A stretch of DNA of 64,000 bases from Acanthochlamys bracteata (taxonomy: Eukaryota > Streptophyta > Magnoliopsida > Pandanales > Velloziaceae). The position numbers and the translations under genes were made by a program. The notes beneath the pieces were generated by a model that did not search any database, had not been told where the DNA came from, and was given only the letters and a program-made list of their open reading frames with translations. The stretch spans positions 684,501-748,500 of the forward strand of contig CM034128.1 of NCBI GenBank assembly GCA_019914995.1, read 5' to 3'. Below are positions 1 through 11,190 of this stretch, piece after piece (position 1 is the stretch's first letter; every line of letters begins with the position of its first letter).

Positions 1-86
1 TAATTCGAACATGGTCCGGTTCGGTCCACTAGCTTGCTTTGTTGCTAATATATATATCTTTGTAAACTCTGTTCTTTCTCTTAGCA

Positions 87-261
87 ATGGAATTCACGCT
101 TTCAATGTTATCGTGCTCCAGCATTCATTCATCTTCTAGCCGTCTTATCACCGGCACTTTTTCCGGCCAAAGGCTCAATCTTTCTTATCTCCGCCGCCTT
201 CGCCACCGACGCTGCTACTCCTCCTCGGGATCTGCTCTCAAGCACCGAGTTGCCACCATGG

Positions 262-303
<42 letters not shown>

Positions 304-2832
304 CTCAGCTTCTGTGTTCTTTCGATTAATCGTTAAACTTGTTTGTTTGAATGAAATTTGTGTTGGCAGATTTCGTTTGTGTCCGACGAAGGTGTACAAT
401 TAGCTGAGAGTTCTGTTGGAGATGATTCTGATGTGTTAATCGAGTGTAGAAATGTTCATAAGTCCTTCGGAGAGAAGCAAATCTTGAGAGGAGTCAGCTT
501 CAAGGTTCAGTTATCTCTTTCTTTTTCACCCCACAATGTTACGATCTACCAGTGTGAAAAAATTGCATCTTTTTCAATACCTCTACTAGGGAATTGTAAA
601 GATTAATGGTTTCTAATGATTGTGTGATCCACTGAACTTTGAAAGCCGTGTTTTTTAATTGAATTTCTGATGTAGGTTAGAACAAAAGTTTGTGGATTGT
701 GTTGTGTATGTGATTTAACCGAGTAACATCATCCATGGCATAATATGTGTCAAATCGCTAAGTTGGTTAGCTACCTACAAAACTGAGTAGGCGTGTATCT
801 TATTCCATGTGTGACACCTTCTTTATGATAAGTGAAGTGGATCACGTTTATAGCAGCTACCATGTTTTGTTGAAGTTTCTTTGACTTTCTGGTGGTTTAC
901 AAAGTTTGGACTATATCTGGGGTCTGCCTAAATCTTACCTGCCTCAAGTGAAAGGCATCTTCGCTGTGTGTGTCTATTTCTTCAATTTGGACTGTGTATT
1001 GTCATCTAGGCTTTGTAGAGCTCTTAAGAGTTCAGATTCCGATAATCAATAAGTGATTCTTTTATGTATATTAACTTTAGATTAGAGATGGCGAAGCTGT
1101 TGGAATAATTGGTCCTTCTGGAACTGGCAAATCAACAGTACTGAAGATTATGGCTGGTCTCTTAGCTCCAGATGAGGTGTTGCTCATTTTCTTTTCATAA
1201 GAAAGCAGTTGGGACGAAGGCACCTTTAAAACTTCTATGTCTCTTCCATCTATGTAATGTCCTGACATATGTAGGGCGAGGTTCTGATTCGTGGAAAGAA
1301 GAGACATGGTTTGGTTGATGATGAGGAGATAGCAGGCCTTCGTATTGGATTGGTACGGCTAACTCACACTTTCAGCAGATTGAAGTCATTCGATGTTCTA
1401 AAGTCATTCTTACTTGCATCTTTGGCTTCCTTTGATTTTTTTGATTGTATTGACATGTTAGAATTTATTGCATATTCTGAAGTCATCTTTGATTTGATCG
1501 TCCAGTAGATGCAAGAGGCTTGTGGTAGAAGCTCCAGATACTTGATGGTAGATATTGTAGTGCATGTAAAGGCATGGGTTTAGTGCCACTTCTTTCTTGT
1601 TTAGCTAGCTTTTTCTTGTTGGCTTCTTTGTTAAGACATTTCTGAACAGCTAATTCCCTTAGTTTCTTTAACTGTAGGTATTTCAGAGTGCTGCACTTTT
1701 TGATTCACTTTCAGTTCAAGAAAATGTTGGTTTCCAATTGTAAGAGATTATTACTGATTAAGTAGGTCTTATATGTTCCCTTTTTTTTTTTCAAATCTGT
1801 TAGTCGGATAAATTAATGCATATTTGATTCTTCAAGGTATGAAAGTTTGGATATGTCAGATGATCAAATAGCTGAGCTTGTGGCTGAAAATTTGGCAGCA
1901 GTTGGTTTAAAGGTACCATATAGCTGCTTGTAGTAGTTCCTATTAGTGGCCTGATCATGTTCCATGTTCATTGTTTATACATGTGAAGCTTTTGGAACTC
2001 TTCAATTATCTTTTAGGTTGGTAAAATTTAAATAGCATGAAATTTAAAACTTATATTCTTAAAGTGGTTGTTTTGGTCTATCCTTAATAGATTTAAGCCC
2101 GTTGTGTGACTATTTTAATCATTAGACTTCCTAGCATTTAAACTTTAATATATATACAGGGAGTTGAAGACCGTATGCCTTCTGAACTCTCTGGTGGGAT
2201 GAAAAAACGTGTAGCGCTAGCTAGATCTATAATTTGTGATAATTCCAAAGAAGCAGTAGAACCAGAGGTAAGCTCAGAATTGCTCTCTATCCTTAAAATA
2301 CGCTATAGAGGTAAGGCACTACCCTTATGGTTGGAACTCCAACTTCGTCTTTCCATTTAGTAGGTCCTTTTGTATGATGAACCAACAGCAGGACTTGACC
2401 CAATTGCATCTACTGTTGTCGAAGACCTTATTCGCTCTGTGCACCGGAAAGGAATTGACGGTAGTGATAGAATAGGAAAGATAGCGTCCTATGTCGTTGT
2501 TACTCATCAACATAGCACCATAAAAAGAGCTGCAGATAGGTAATCAAGTCTCTTCCCTAGTTTCTTACTGACTGCATTTTCTTGGCATGTCTCTCGAGTA
2601 ACTTGGAGTCTGTCTTCCATAGGTTAATTTTTCTCTATGAGGGAAAGATTGTCTGGGAAGGAAGGACTAGTGAGTTCACAACTTCTTGTAACCCCATTGT
2701 TAAACAGGTAAAGTATCATTCATCCTGTCATGTACTATGCAGCTTTTGCTTTGAACAAACCCTAAGCTTGCCTTTTGGGTGCTTTTTATGCAGTTTGCAT
2801 CTGGCAGATTAGATGGGCCTATTAGGTACTAA
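87..2832 (+). CDS. TGD3: TGD3-type plastid ABC ATPase (ABCI13), lipid import
   Basis: ATP-binding subunit of the TGD1/2/3 transporter of the inner chloroplast envelope, which moves ER-derived lipid into the plastid (established for Arabidopsis TGD3). Ten exons join in frame: 87-260, 370-504, 1081-1176, 1275-1352, 1678-1739, 1837-1912, 2160-2267, 2364-2539, 2623-2707, 2794-2832. They give 342 residues, close to the Arabidopsis protein. Visible motifs are Walker A GPSGTGKST (about 114-122), the Q-loop VFQSA (162-166), the signature LSGGMKKR (217-224), Walker B VLLYDEP (244-250) and the switch histidine in VVTHQHS (about 291). The C-terminus LDGPIRY is typical of the family. Residues 1-58 are a Ser/Arg-rich transit peptide encoded by exon 1 alone. 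That exon resembles exon 1 of the next gene, CLPR4, and not the Arabidopsis TGD3 N-terminus as I recall it (see findings). Intron 1 starts with a CT microsatellite. Confidence 0.93.
265..297. repeat. (CT)n microsatellite at the start of TGD3 intron 1
   Basis: About 16 CT units directly after the exon 1 donor. Such tracts vary in length and could affect donor use. Confidence 0.9.
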
Positions 2833-3471
2833 AATGTTGGACAAGGGAAGCAGTACGTCAACTGAAGTAACGGTTCTATACACTACAGGTGGATGAAAAG
2901 ATGCCCTTTCCTATGAAGTATAAAATCATCATGGCATATACTGGATATCTTGGTCACTGAATCATGTTTTTGACCCTAAAGGGAGCTGCCCTCAAGTAAC
3001 AGTGCATGCTTTAGATGTTCAGGAGAAGGGCATTACATGAGTTCTCATCATGGATTTCGCCTTCGGTATACGATAATTATTGTCTCTAATCTTCGTATAA
3101 GTCAATAATCAATTTCTTGTTCTTGTAATTTACGAGAACTATCGAACTTTATGTTGAAGTTACTGATCGAATTAACTTGGAGCAATGTGTGTTCAGGATT
3201 ACTTGATCCCTTTAGCAGTAGCGTACGTAGTGCTCTTTCCTGCAAAAACTTGAATGTGTACTCGTCTATGCAAAATGTTTAAACGTATATGCTACATCAT
3301 ACAGGGACGTATTACTGCCAATATTATTATTAAATGGCTCAAACTTGCAAGCACGATGAACTCGAATTGAACCAAACCAGGCAAATAGACCGAATTCTTC
3401 AGGGGTTTCCAATCGGTCGTGTACCAGCAGCACAACTCTCTACTCTCCTACTATCTTCTTTCTTCTTAGCA
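2833..3471. other. TGD3-CLPR4 intergenic region
   Basis: Short same-strand spacer that should hold the TGD3 3' UTR and the CLPR4 promoter and leader. I see no further gene in it. The last bases before the CLPR4 start match those before the TGD3 start (a shared CTTAGCAATGGAA block). Confidence 0.6.
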
Positions 3472-6400
3472 ATGGAAGTCTTACTTTCTTCTTCTTCAAC
3501 TTGTTCTCCGATGTTATCGTGCTCCAGCAGTCTTGGGCTGCGGGGCAGCAGAACAGCGTCGATGAGAAGCAGCGGCTTCAACAATTCGTCTTCACCACCC
3601 CGATCTTCGCTGAATCTCAGCTCAAGTCTTGTTTCTCCGTTCGTCGGAGGGTTCACTGCCGGCGAATTCTCCGGCCAACGAATGAACCCTCATTCTCTAC
3701 GCCGCGGCGGTGGAGGCAAGCGCGGTGTTGTTACCATGGTACCCTTCAGAATTTTGCTTGAATTCTTTTGGTTTGTTTTTTTCTTGGTTTTCATTTCCGG
3801 GAATTATTTGTTCTTGATGGACTTGTTGTTCTGATAATTTTCTAAGCAATTTTTAGAACTTAGTTGATATCCTCGCTCTCTCTCTCTGTTGGAGTTGGTG
3901 ATCGTTTTGTGTAGTTCAGTTAGGCATTAATTTGATATCTTTTTGTGAGTTGGATTTGTGTTGTTGTTGCTGTTGGTTTCCTGATTCTTAATTTATTTTC
4001 TTACGAGTTCGGGTTTGGTTCAAGAAGGTCTCGGAGTGTTGGACTGGGTTTTTTACAAGAAAAGAAGGGACAAGAACTAAGTGTCTGCTACGTTGGAAAT
4101 TGGAACATACATGCTCAATTTAAGGATAGCGTGGTTTAGTGTGAGGTGTATTAAGAAATTGGGACCTCTTTCAGATCAGAAAGAGGTTTTGGGTCCTGAA
4201 TGAACGACTAAGTTCTCCGGTTTCTGCTAAGATCCTTTAAGCTGTATTTGCGTTTGAGATATTGCATAATTGATGAGTAGGACAGCCAAAGACATACCCA
4301 CACCTTCAGTTTTGTTACAACAACCATGTGCATTATCGTGGTTTTTGTAACCATGCTAATTATCAAAATATGTTCAGTTTGCCACTAATTCATTGTGGTA
4401 CAAAATGTTGGTCTCATTACAACACCCATCAAAGATTAGCCAAAGAGGTGTTCAGAGGACAACGAGGCTGTTTGGTTATTATTCAACTTCTTCAGACTTG
4501 AGTAGCCTGGAATCCTTGTAATTCAATCCATAACACAAATCGTAGGCTGACAAGAAGCCCGTTTTGCTATTCTTTTGTTCATGATGGTATTGTTTGCCCA
4601 TTTTGAAGATTAGCATCCATGAAACCTATTGTAATGCTCTCTCACCCAAAAAAGAAAAAAGAAAGAAAATCTATCCTAAAGCATATTCTATGTGTAGCTC
4701 AATTTAACTTTGTCATTTCAGAAGCATGATGATGAACTTGACAGCAGATTGACTTACGCAAACTTGTAGGCCTGACTGATATTTGAAATTGGTTTATTTT
4801 TAAGGTCCACAGTTGCTAATTGTTATTAACATTTCAGCATGTAATTGTCCTCTCCTCTTTATATTTTTTAACTAGGTCATTCCTTTTCTAAGAGGAAGTG
4901 CATGGGAGCAACCACCTCCAGATTTAGCTTCTTACTTGTACAAGAACCGTATTGTATACCTTGGGATGTCACTTGTCCCATCTGTGACGGAGCTTATCCT
5001 AGCAGAGTTTCTTTACCTTCAATATGAAGATGAAACAAAGCCTATTTACCTGTACGTAAATTCCACTGGCACAACCAAGGTATGTATTGTTTTCTCCTAA
5101 ACTGTTTTACCTGTACATAAATGAAGTCTATTACCTTTACGTAAACTCTCTAATGCCGTTAGTTTATATATGATGTTTTGTATTTGGTACCTACTTCATT
5201 AATCATCAAAGACTTCAATAGTTTGGTATTAAATTTTTGAAGGGCACAGAAAAGCTGGGCTACGAGACGGAGGCTTTTGCAATATATGATGTTATGGGGT
5301 TTGTTTCTCACCTCACTGTAGGATTTTATGAGTGTGTTCTTTTTTTCCCAATATAGCAGTACCTGTTGGCAACTATGTGGTAGACATGTTTCTGTTGCTT
5401 GGTCCAAGACATGAACTCAGTAATTTGGACTTTTTTTTTAATAAATGAAAATGAAGTTGTCTGGCTAGGTATTTAGACTTGAAATAGGCAATTCATTGGA
5501 ATCTGTTGGACGCATAAATTTTTTTCTCATACTTGTGGTCTTGAGTAAAAGAATCTGAAAATCCATTTATTGGAAAAGTAGCTTATTGTCAAAAGTTTTT
5601 GCATATGAAATGGGAGCAAATAAAGGATAATTTGTAGCAGTTTGAAGATATAACATATAGTATTCTTGTAGAGTAGTTTTCTAGTTAAGATCAAATCCCA
5701 CCTCTATCCTTCTTATGTGAACCAATATTTCATGAGCTATTGATGAAAGGTTTTTTATTTTGTTCTTCCATATGATTATACTGGCTTCATAAAATTGATA
5801 ACAGTATCTAATACTCCCATTTACTCCAGAAAATAAAATGATTTTCATAAAATACGTTTTGGCTAGGGAGACATAGGGCAATGGGAATAAAACATTTGCA
5901 TAAAATGTAGCATATTACTGTCATGACAGATTACATCCTCATCTGCTGTCAGAACTTGTGGAATAGTAAGAATGTCTGATTGTAGGTTTCCAAACTCCAA
6001 AGACAGATTTGGAACTTTTGGAGTTTATTGAAGCTGGAATTTTGTCGCTCCTAGTGACTTTTGTTAAAGATTTCTAATTTATATGATTTATGTTTTTCCA
6101 TCCAGCCTACTGATTTGCTTGCACTTTACTGCAAAGATTTTCTACTATTTCCAGTTTATTTATAATAATAAATTTTCATAAAATGATTATGTTGGTTGAA
6201 AATTTTACTGTATGATTGGTAGATTAGAAAAGTTGAACTCTTTATTCTGTACACAGTTTAGAAACTCTTGTGTTTCAAAACCAACTTTAGGCTGTAACTT
6301 GTACGGACAAAGAAAGGGGCAAGTCAAATGGCATATGGAAGTTGAATTTTGTAATTTTTATATTATGTTTCGTTCTTTGACAGTTATGTAAAACCGCCAA

Positions 6401-8046
6401 TTTTCACACTTTGTGTTGGTAATGCTTGGGGAGAAGCTGCTCTACTTTTGGCTGCTGGTTCTAAAGGCAATCGCGCAGCTTTGCCATCATCAACAATTAT
6501 GATAAAGCAGGTATTCTATATTGTTTTATGGGAGGAAACTTGCACTTTATTCTATGGAAACCCATCTATTATCATTTTCAAGTTTTCCGATCATACTAAC
6601 CTGAATGCCATGGTTCAGCCAATTTCTAGGTTTCAAGGTCAAGCAACCGATGTTGACCTTATGAGAAAGGAAATTAGAAATGTGAAGACAGAACTGGTGA
6701 GTAATTTCGATAAGTTTTGTCTATATTATAAGAACAGATTTATTTCCTGAATGCCACGGACAAGCTCATTACCAACTCAATCTATTTTAAAGCTTTTAGA
6801 TTTTCCAAAGGCACTCTGTCTGTTCCTTCCTTGAAGCTACTCAAGCTCAAATTACTTTTGTGGCTAATTTTGCCATTCCCCTACATAAGTAGAATGGTGC
6901 CTCTGTGTGAATGAGATTTGGAAGTAATGATAATTTACTCAGAATTCAACTGCGAGTATCACATCTATTACTACATAAGGTGTTTCTTAAGTGAGCAAAC
7001 CCTTAGAAGAGAGATTCTTCCTAACTGCAACAGGACAATGGATATCCTATAGAAGTTGATCATAATGGATTTATTCTAAATGAGATTTGGTTGTCATTGA
7101 GATTGCCAGCAGCAATGTCTACTCTCATATTCTCTTGCAAGATAGGTGTGCCACCAAAAACACCTACGTGCTCCGAAATCCTTGAATTACAGCTTTAGTT
7201 AGTGGTTTGGTTAACATATCCGCTAATATTCCTTGGGGGAAATGCGAGACACAACTCCTATCTATTTTATACTGGAGGATAAAAATCTTCATAAGGGCTG
7301 GTGTGGCCATTCTCCGCAGAAACTTTGTTTGGAAATTTTCAAAAAAATTTCACGTACGCGCTACTCAAGTGGCTTACTATGGGCTTGTTTACATACCCCT
7401 CCAAACTCACTTTTTTTAAACTCACTTTTAATAAAAACTAACTTAAAAAATTAAAATAAATTATTTCTATTAAAAATTTATTGATTTAAATTTAATTTTA
7501 AAATTTACTTATAATATAAAATATTATAAAATATTTTTTTATTAAATATTTTTAATTTTTAATTTTATTTTTAAACTCACTTTTGAAAAAGTGAGTTTAT
7601 CCTATAGTAAACATGCCCTATATGGTTAAATAGTTTGTTTTAAGTATTTTTGTGATTTAAATTCCTTACTTTTACCTTCTCACATAGATTTTGAACATTA
7701 TTTCTCCAATAGATTTTTTAACATGAAAATAATATTTTCATAAGCATAGCTTATAGCCATTAATTTTTAAACTAAATAGTTAAACTTTGCTCTTTAGTAT
7801 ATATAGAAGTCAGTAATCAAGACTTTTTGGTCTTAAGACTTGTATGATCTACTAATGTACCTTCTAAATCTTTTATGGAATTCATCAAGCTTTTAAATGT
7901 GTATAATCTATCATTTCAAGTTACGCCTTTTTGGATTCTAAGGTAGTGCTTTGGAAATTTGCAATTAAATTTTTGTTAATTTTAAAGCAATGTTCTTACT
8001 CCATCAAGAAAATATGACGAAAATTTGTACTAAATAAATCATTAAC

Positions 8047-8083
<37 letters not shown>

Positions 8084-10820
8084 GGAGATAAAGGTATATT
8101 TGTACGACGGCACATTAAATTCAAGTTGGCGATAATGTTCAATTAGAAATGACGTGGTCGGAGGGCAATTTCTTTCTCTTATTGAATTCTAGCAATAGGA
8201 TCGCTTGATCCGATGATCATATTTGATATGCCACAACTGAGCTTTATACGGATGTGCCTATATGGGTGGCAATATAGATTAACTGGTTGGGTTTGGATTG
8301 ACTTATATGATAACTGGATCAAAATCGTCAATCCTAATCCGATCAATGTAATATATATGAGTCAAAATTATCAATTCTGATCCAACACATTTAATACTTG
8401 GGTCAAACTCAAATCGACCAATTTAATAATCAAAATTATTAAAACAAAAATTATAAAATTTAACTTCTAACAATAATAGTGAAAATTATTAGGTATTATA
8501 TATCCAAGACAAAAAATATTAATTTTGACTAAATGTATAAATTAAGAAATTAATCGAAATATTATAAGCTAAGCAAAAAATATAGAAACTAGATTAAATA
8601 TCAATATAATTGTTGTAAATATTTCTTAATTATTATATAATACATACTACATAATAAATATACTGATTAAATGGGTCAATTTTTTTATCAATACGAATCA
8701 GATCCAAACTCATTTAATTTGCCGGGGCAATTTCAGATTAATTCGAAACTGATTCAAATCTGATTAAGATCAAACCTGAATCCAATTCATATGAATCGGT
8801 TGCAGTTTGAATTTGCTGATCGAATCATATATTGTCACTCTAGATGTGTGTTATTTTGGTTCTATATGTGTATTAACAAAACGATAGTCAACTTCTTAGA
8901 TCAATGAGCAAAAGACCATTGCTTGCAAGATAGCCAATAAATAGAATCGTGATCAAGATAGACAATATAGGAAGTAGTGGAGGAATGGTCATCATAGTGC
9001 CGACTTAGTCCATGTCAAAAAATGCATAGGGTTGTGATAGGAAGCTCCCAAAAATGAAAGCCATTATATTTTCAAAACTAAGTCGATGATTGCATGAAGA
9101 AGCAACTAATCTTGTCTCTTCCGTCAAGTATATGCCATACTTACAAGCTTTTTTTTACTATCTTTGATGATAGCTTTTGAAGGGCTTAAATGAGTTCCAT
9201 TATAGCCTAAGAGCAAAATACAGATTATACTCTCCATAAAAGATAATTTTGAGATGTGTGCTTCAAAGGAAGCTGTTGACCAAGGTGGTTACAGATGAGA
9301 GAATTGTATCACTAGGGGAAAAGGATTCGTTAGATGTCGAAATCGAGAATTCAGTTGTTTTGGCCATGGTGATAAGGTTTGAATCAACAATCAACAGTTG
9401 TTAATAAAATAGCTCTCACATCATAAATAATATTTAGAAGTAATGATAATTACTTTGACAATCAAGGTAGAGTACGTGATTTATACATATATACACAAAG
9501 AGTTCGGTAAGTGATCTAACTTTTTTAAGAGATGTTCTCTAGCTACAACATGAGAATGAATTATCCTTTCGGATTTAATTTATTCTTATTATAGAGATTG
9601 CTGGTACTCCCGGTTTATGTAGACTACGTGGGAATCCAACTTTCGTGGATTAATCATTCTCTTCTTTGATTTGGTATACATTTCCATAGTGATATCAGTG
9701 ACTATATATAAGTTTTAAAGTTTCAAATGTCTAGCATAATTTTATAGATTCTCAAATTAAACCCACATTCTGAGCCCAAATTTTGTTATACCTATTGGAG
9801 AACTGATTATATTTTAATGAAGGTTTGAGTTTGAAGTAAGAACAGAATGGAGAATGTTAGTTGCGATATTGAATACTTTTCTGAAGTGAGAAAAGCTGAG
9901 TATCTTGAACTTGGGTGAGTGGATTCATTGTTGAGCTACTTCTTTGGTACCAAGATGTAACTCAAACAGTGTATCATAGCCTTATTTGAAATTAGATATT
10001 GGTATAGTTCATTTCCTACTAAATTGAATAAATTTGTGAGGAGTAGCATTACCTTTGTAGATTATGCTCTGTGGTTTGTATCAGAAGGTCTTCAACAATT
10101 AGAACCTATCTTTTTCATGTGTTATGAAATTGGAACCAGAATATGAGGTGAGAAGCATGCTAAATTTTTCTACAAAATCCATGAGCATTATGTAATCTGC
10201 TCAAGGCTTGTTTGTATAAATAAAAACTCTCGAACCAGAATATCATGTCCTATAATCCTCAAAATGTGTAATTAGATTAAAGATTGCATTTTCTTTTCGT
10301 CGGTTAGGTTACAAGTGTCCTTTTCGTACTTACAGATATCCAAATATTTTTATCCTTTTATGCAATCAAATAATTACCTCGAATGAAACTTTCAGAAATT
10401 TGAAAACAAATTTTAATTTTATTGGTTAACCCAGTTTCAAGTATACATACAGGACTTCATAAAGAAGCAAATGCTTTGTTTTTATTGTCATTCTCAAGTC
10501 CTCCTTACTTCAGTATGATCTTTTATGTCATAGAGCAAGTCACTAAAAGTAGCATTTCTTTTAGGTTAATTTATATGCTAAGCACATGGGAAAGACTCCA
10601 GAGCAGATTGAGGAGGATATCAGACGGCCAAAATACTTTAGTCCTAGCGAAGCAGTCGAATATGGTATCATTGATAAGGTACAATCATGCCTCTATTAGG
10701 TTTTTCCTGAACAAACATCACACTTGCTGAGACTCTTGATTTATGCAGGTTCTGTACAATGAAAGAGGACGAGAAGATCGTAGTGTGGTCTCTGATCTTA
10801 AGAAGGCACAGTTCATATAA
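3472..10820 (+). CDS. CLPR4: ClpR4, inactive Clp protease core subunit, plastid
   Basis: Non-proteolytic subunit of the ClpPR core of the chloroplast Clp protease. Seven exons join in frame: 3472-3738, 4876-5079, 5243-5298, 6384-6510, 6619-6696, 10565-10678, 10749-10820. They give 305 residues, the length I recall for Arabidopsis ClpR4. Residues 1-89 are a Ser/Arg-rich transit peptide encoded by exon 1. The Clp fold follows, with NSTGTT near 151-156. The active-site positions are lost: where ClpP has its serine the sequence reads GNAWGEA (Gly192 in place of Ser), and where ClpP has the histidine it reads IMIKQP (Lys217). Loss of these residues is characteristic of the ClpR class. The C-terminus RSVVSDLKKAQFI agrees with ClpR4 and not with ClpR1-3. 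Intron 5 is 3.9 kb and carries transposon relics. Confidence 0.94.
7381..7618. mobile_element. 238-bp MITE in CLPR4 intron 5
   Basis: Imperfect terminal inverted repeats: GGGCTTGTTTAC at the left against GGGCATGTTTAC from the right, both followed after a short gap by AAACTCAC. The flanks read TAT on each side, a possible 3-bp target duplication. The interior is AT-rich and non-coding. It lies within the copia relic zone. Confidence 0.65.
8047..8082. repeat. (ATT)n microsatellite
   Basis: About 12 uninterrupted TTA/ATT units inside CLPR4 intron 5. Confidence 0.9.
8264..8840. mobile_element. AT-rich non-autonomous element with GGGTGGCAAT-type ends
   Basis: The left end GGGTGGCAATATAGATT and the reverse complement of the right end (GAGTGACAATATATGATT) match over most of their length. 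The interior repeats short GATCCAA/GGTTGGGTTTGG-like motifs and has no open frame. It separates the two 3' pieces of the copia relic, so it probably inserted into that element. Ends are approximate. Confidence 0.45.
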
Positions 10821-11190
10821 CTTTGAACAAGTTCTTACTTGTACCATTGGCCTAGGCCATGTACACAATTATCATCTTAAGTTTGGAATCTGTATAGTTT
10901 TTGAGCCTGGTTTTGAATTTACGAATGAGAGAAAACTTTCAAGTACTAAAATGGCATTATTTGAATCAACGTAATTCTAACTCTGTCATTTTTTGTACTA
11001 CAGCATCTTGTAAAGAACTTTAGCTGTTTTCTGCCACTTTAATGTCGTCGCACGCTTCCATGTTATGTTCTCTGATTATCCCTTCGTGCTGATTCTCTCT
11101 TTCTGTCGTGCACGCTTGCAACTTCAAATTTAACTCATGAATAATATATCTTTCAAAATGCATCATGTTCCATGACTCTTTTGAATTATA
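10821..11190. other. CLPR4 3' UTR and spacer
   Basis: About 370 bases after the CLPR4 stop with no open frame of interest. It probably holds the polyadenylation region. Diverged satellite-like words (CATGTTCCATGACTC, AATAGCTCG) begin to appear at its far end. Confidence 0.5.

Larger units (their letters stand above)
7070..9400 (-). mobile_element. Decayed Ty1/copia retrotransposon in CLPR4 intron 5
   Basis: Translating the minus strand gives broken copia pieces in the expected order. A gag start lies at 9367 (MAKTTEFSISTSNESF), followed after a frame slip by LPLKHTSQNYLLWRV. An RNase H-like stretch lies near 8905-8990 (YIVYLDHDSIYWLSCKQ). The polyprotein tail is at about 7164-7231 (GILADMLTKPLTKAVIQGF). 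Stops and frameshifts break all three, and the integrase and reverse transcriptase parts are missing. A later insertion at about 8264-8840 separates the pieces. I could not fix the LTR ends; a PBS-like TGATATCA lies near 9690. The insert sits antisense in the intron and is dead. Confidence 0.6.

Noticed and set aside
1311-1508. Open frame running past TGD3 exon 4
   Set aside because: It is read-through into intron 4; the exon ends at 1352 at a GTACGG donor that keeps the TGD3 frame.
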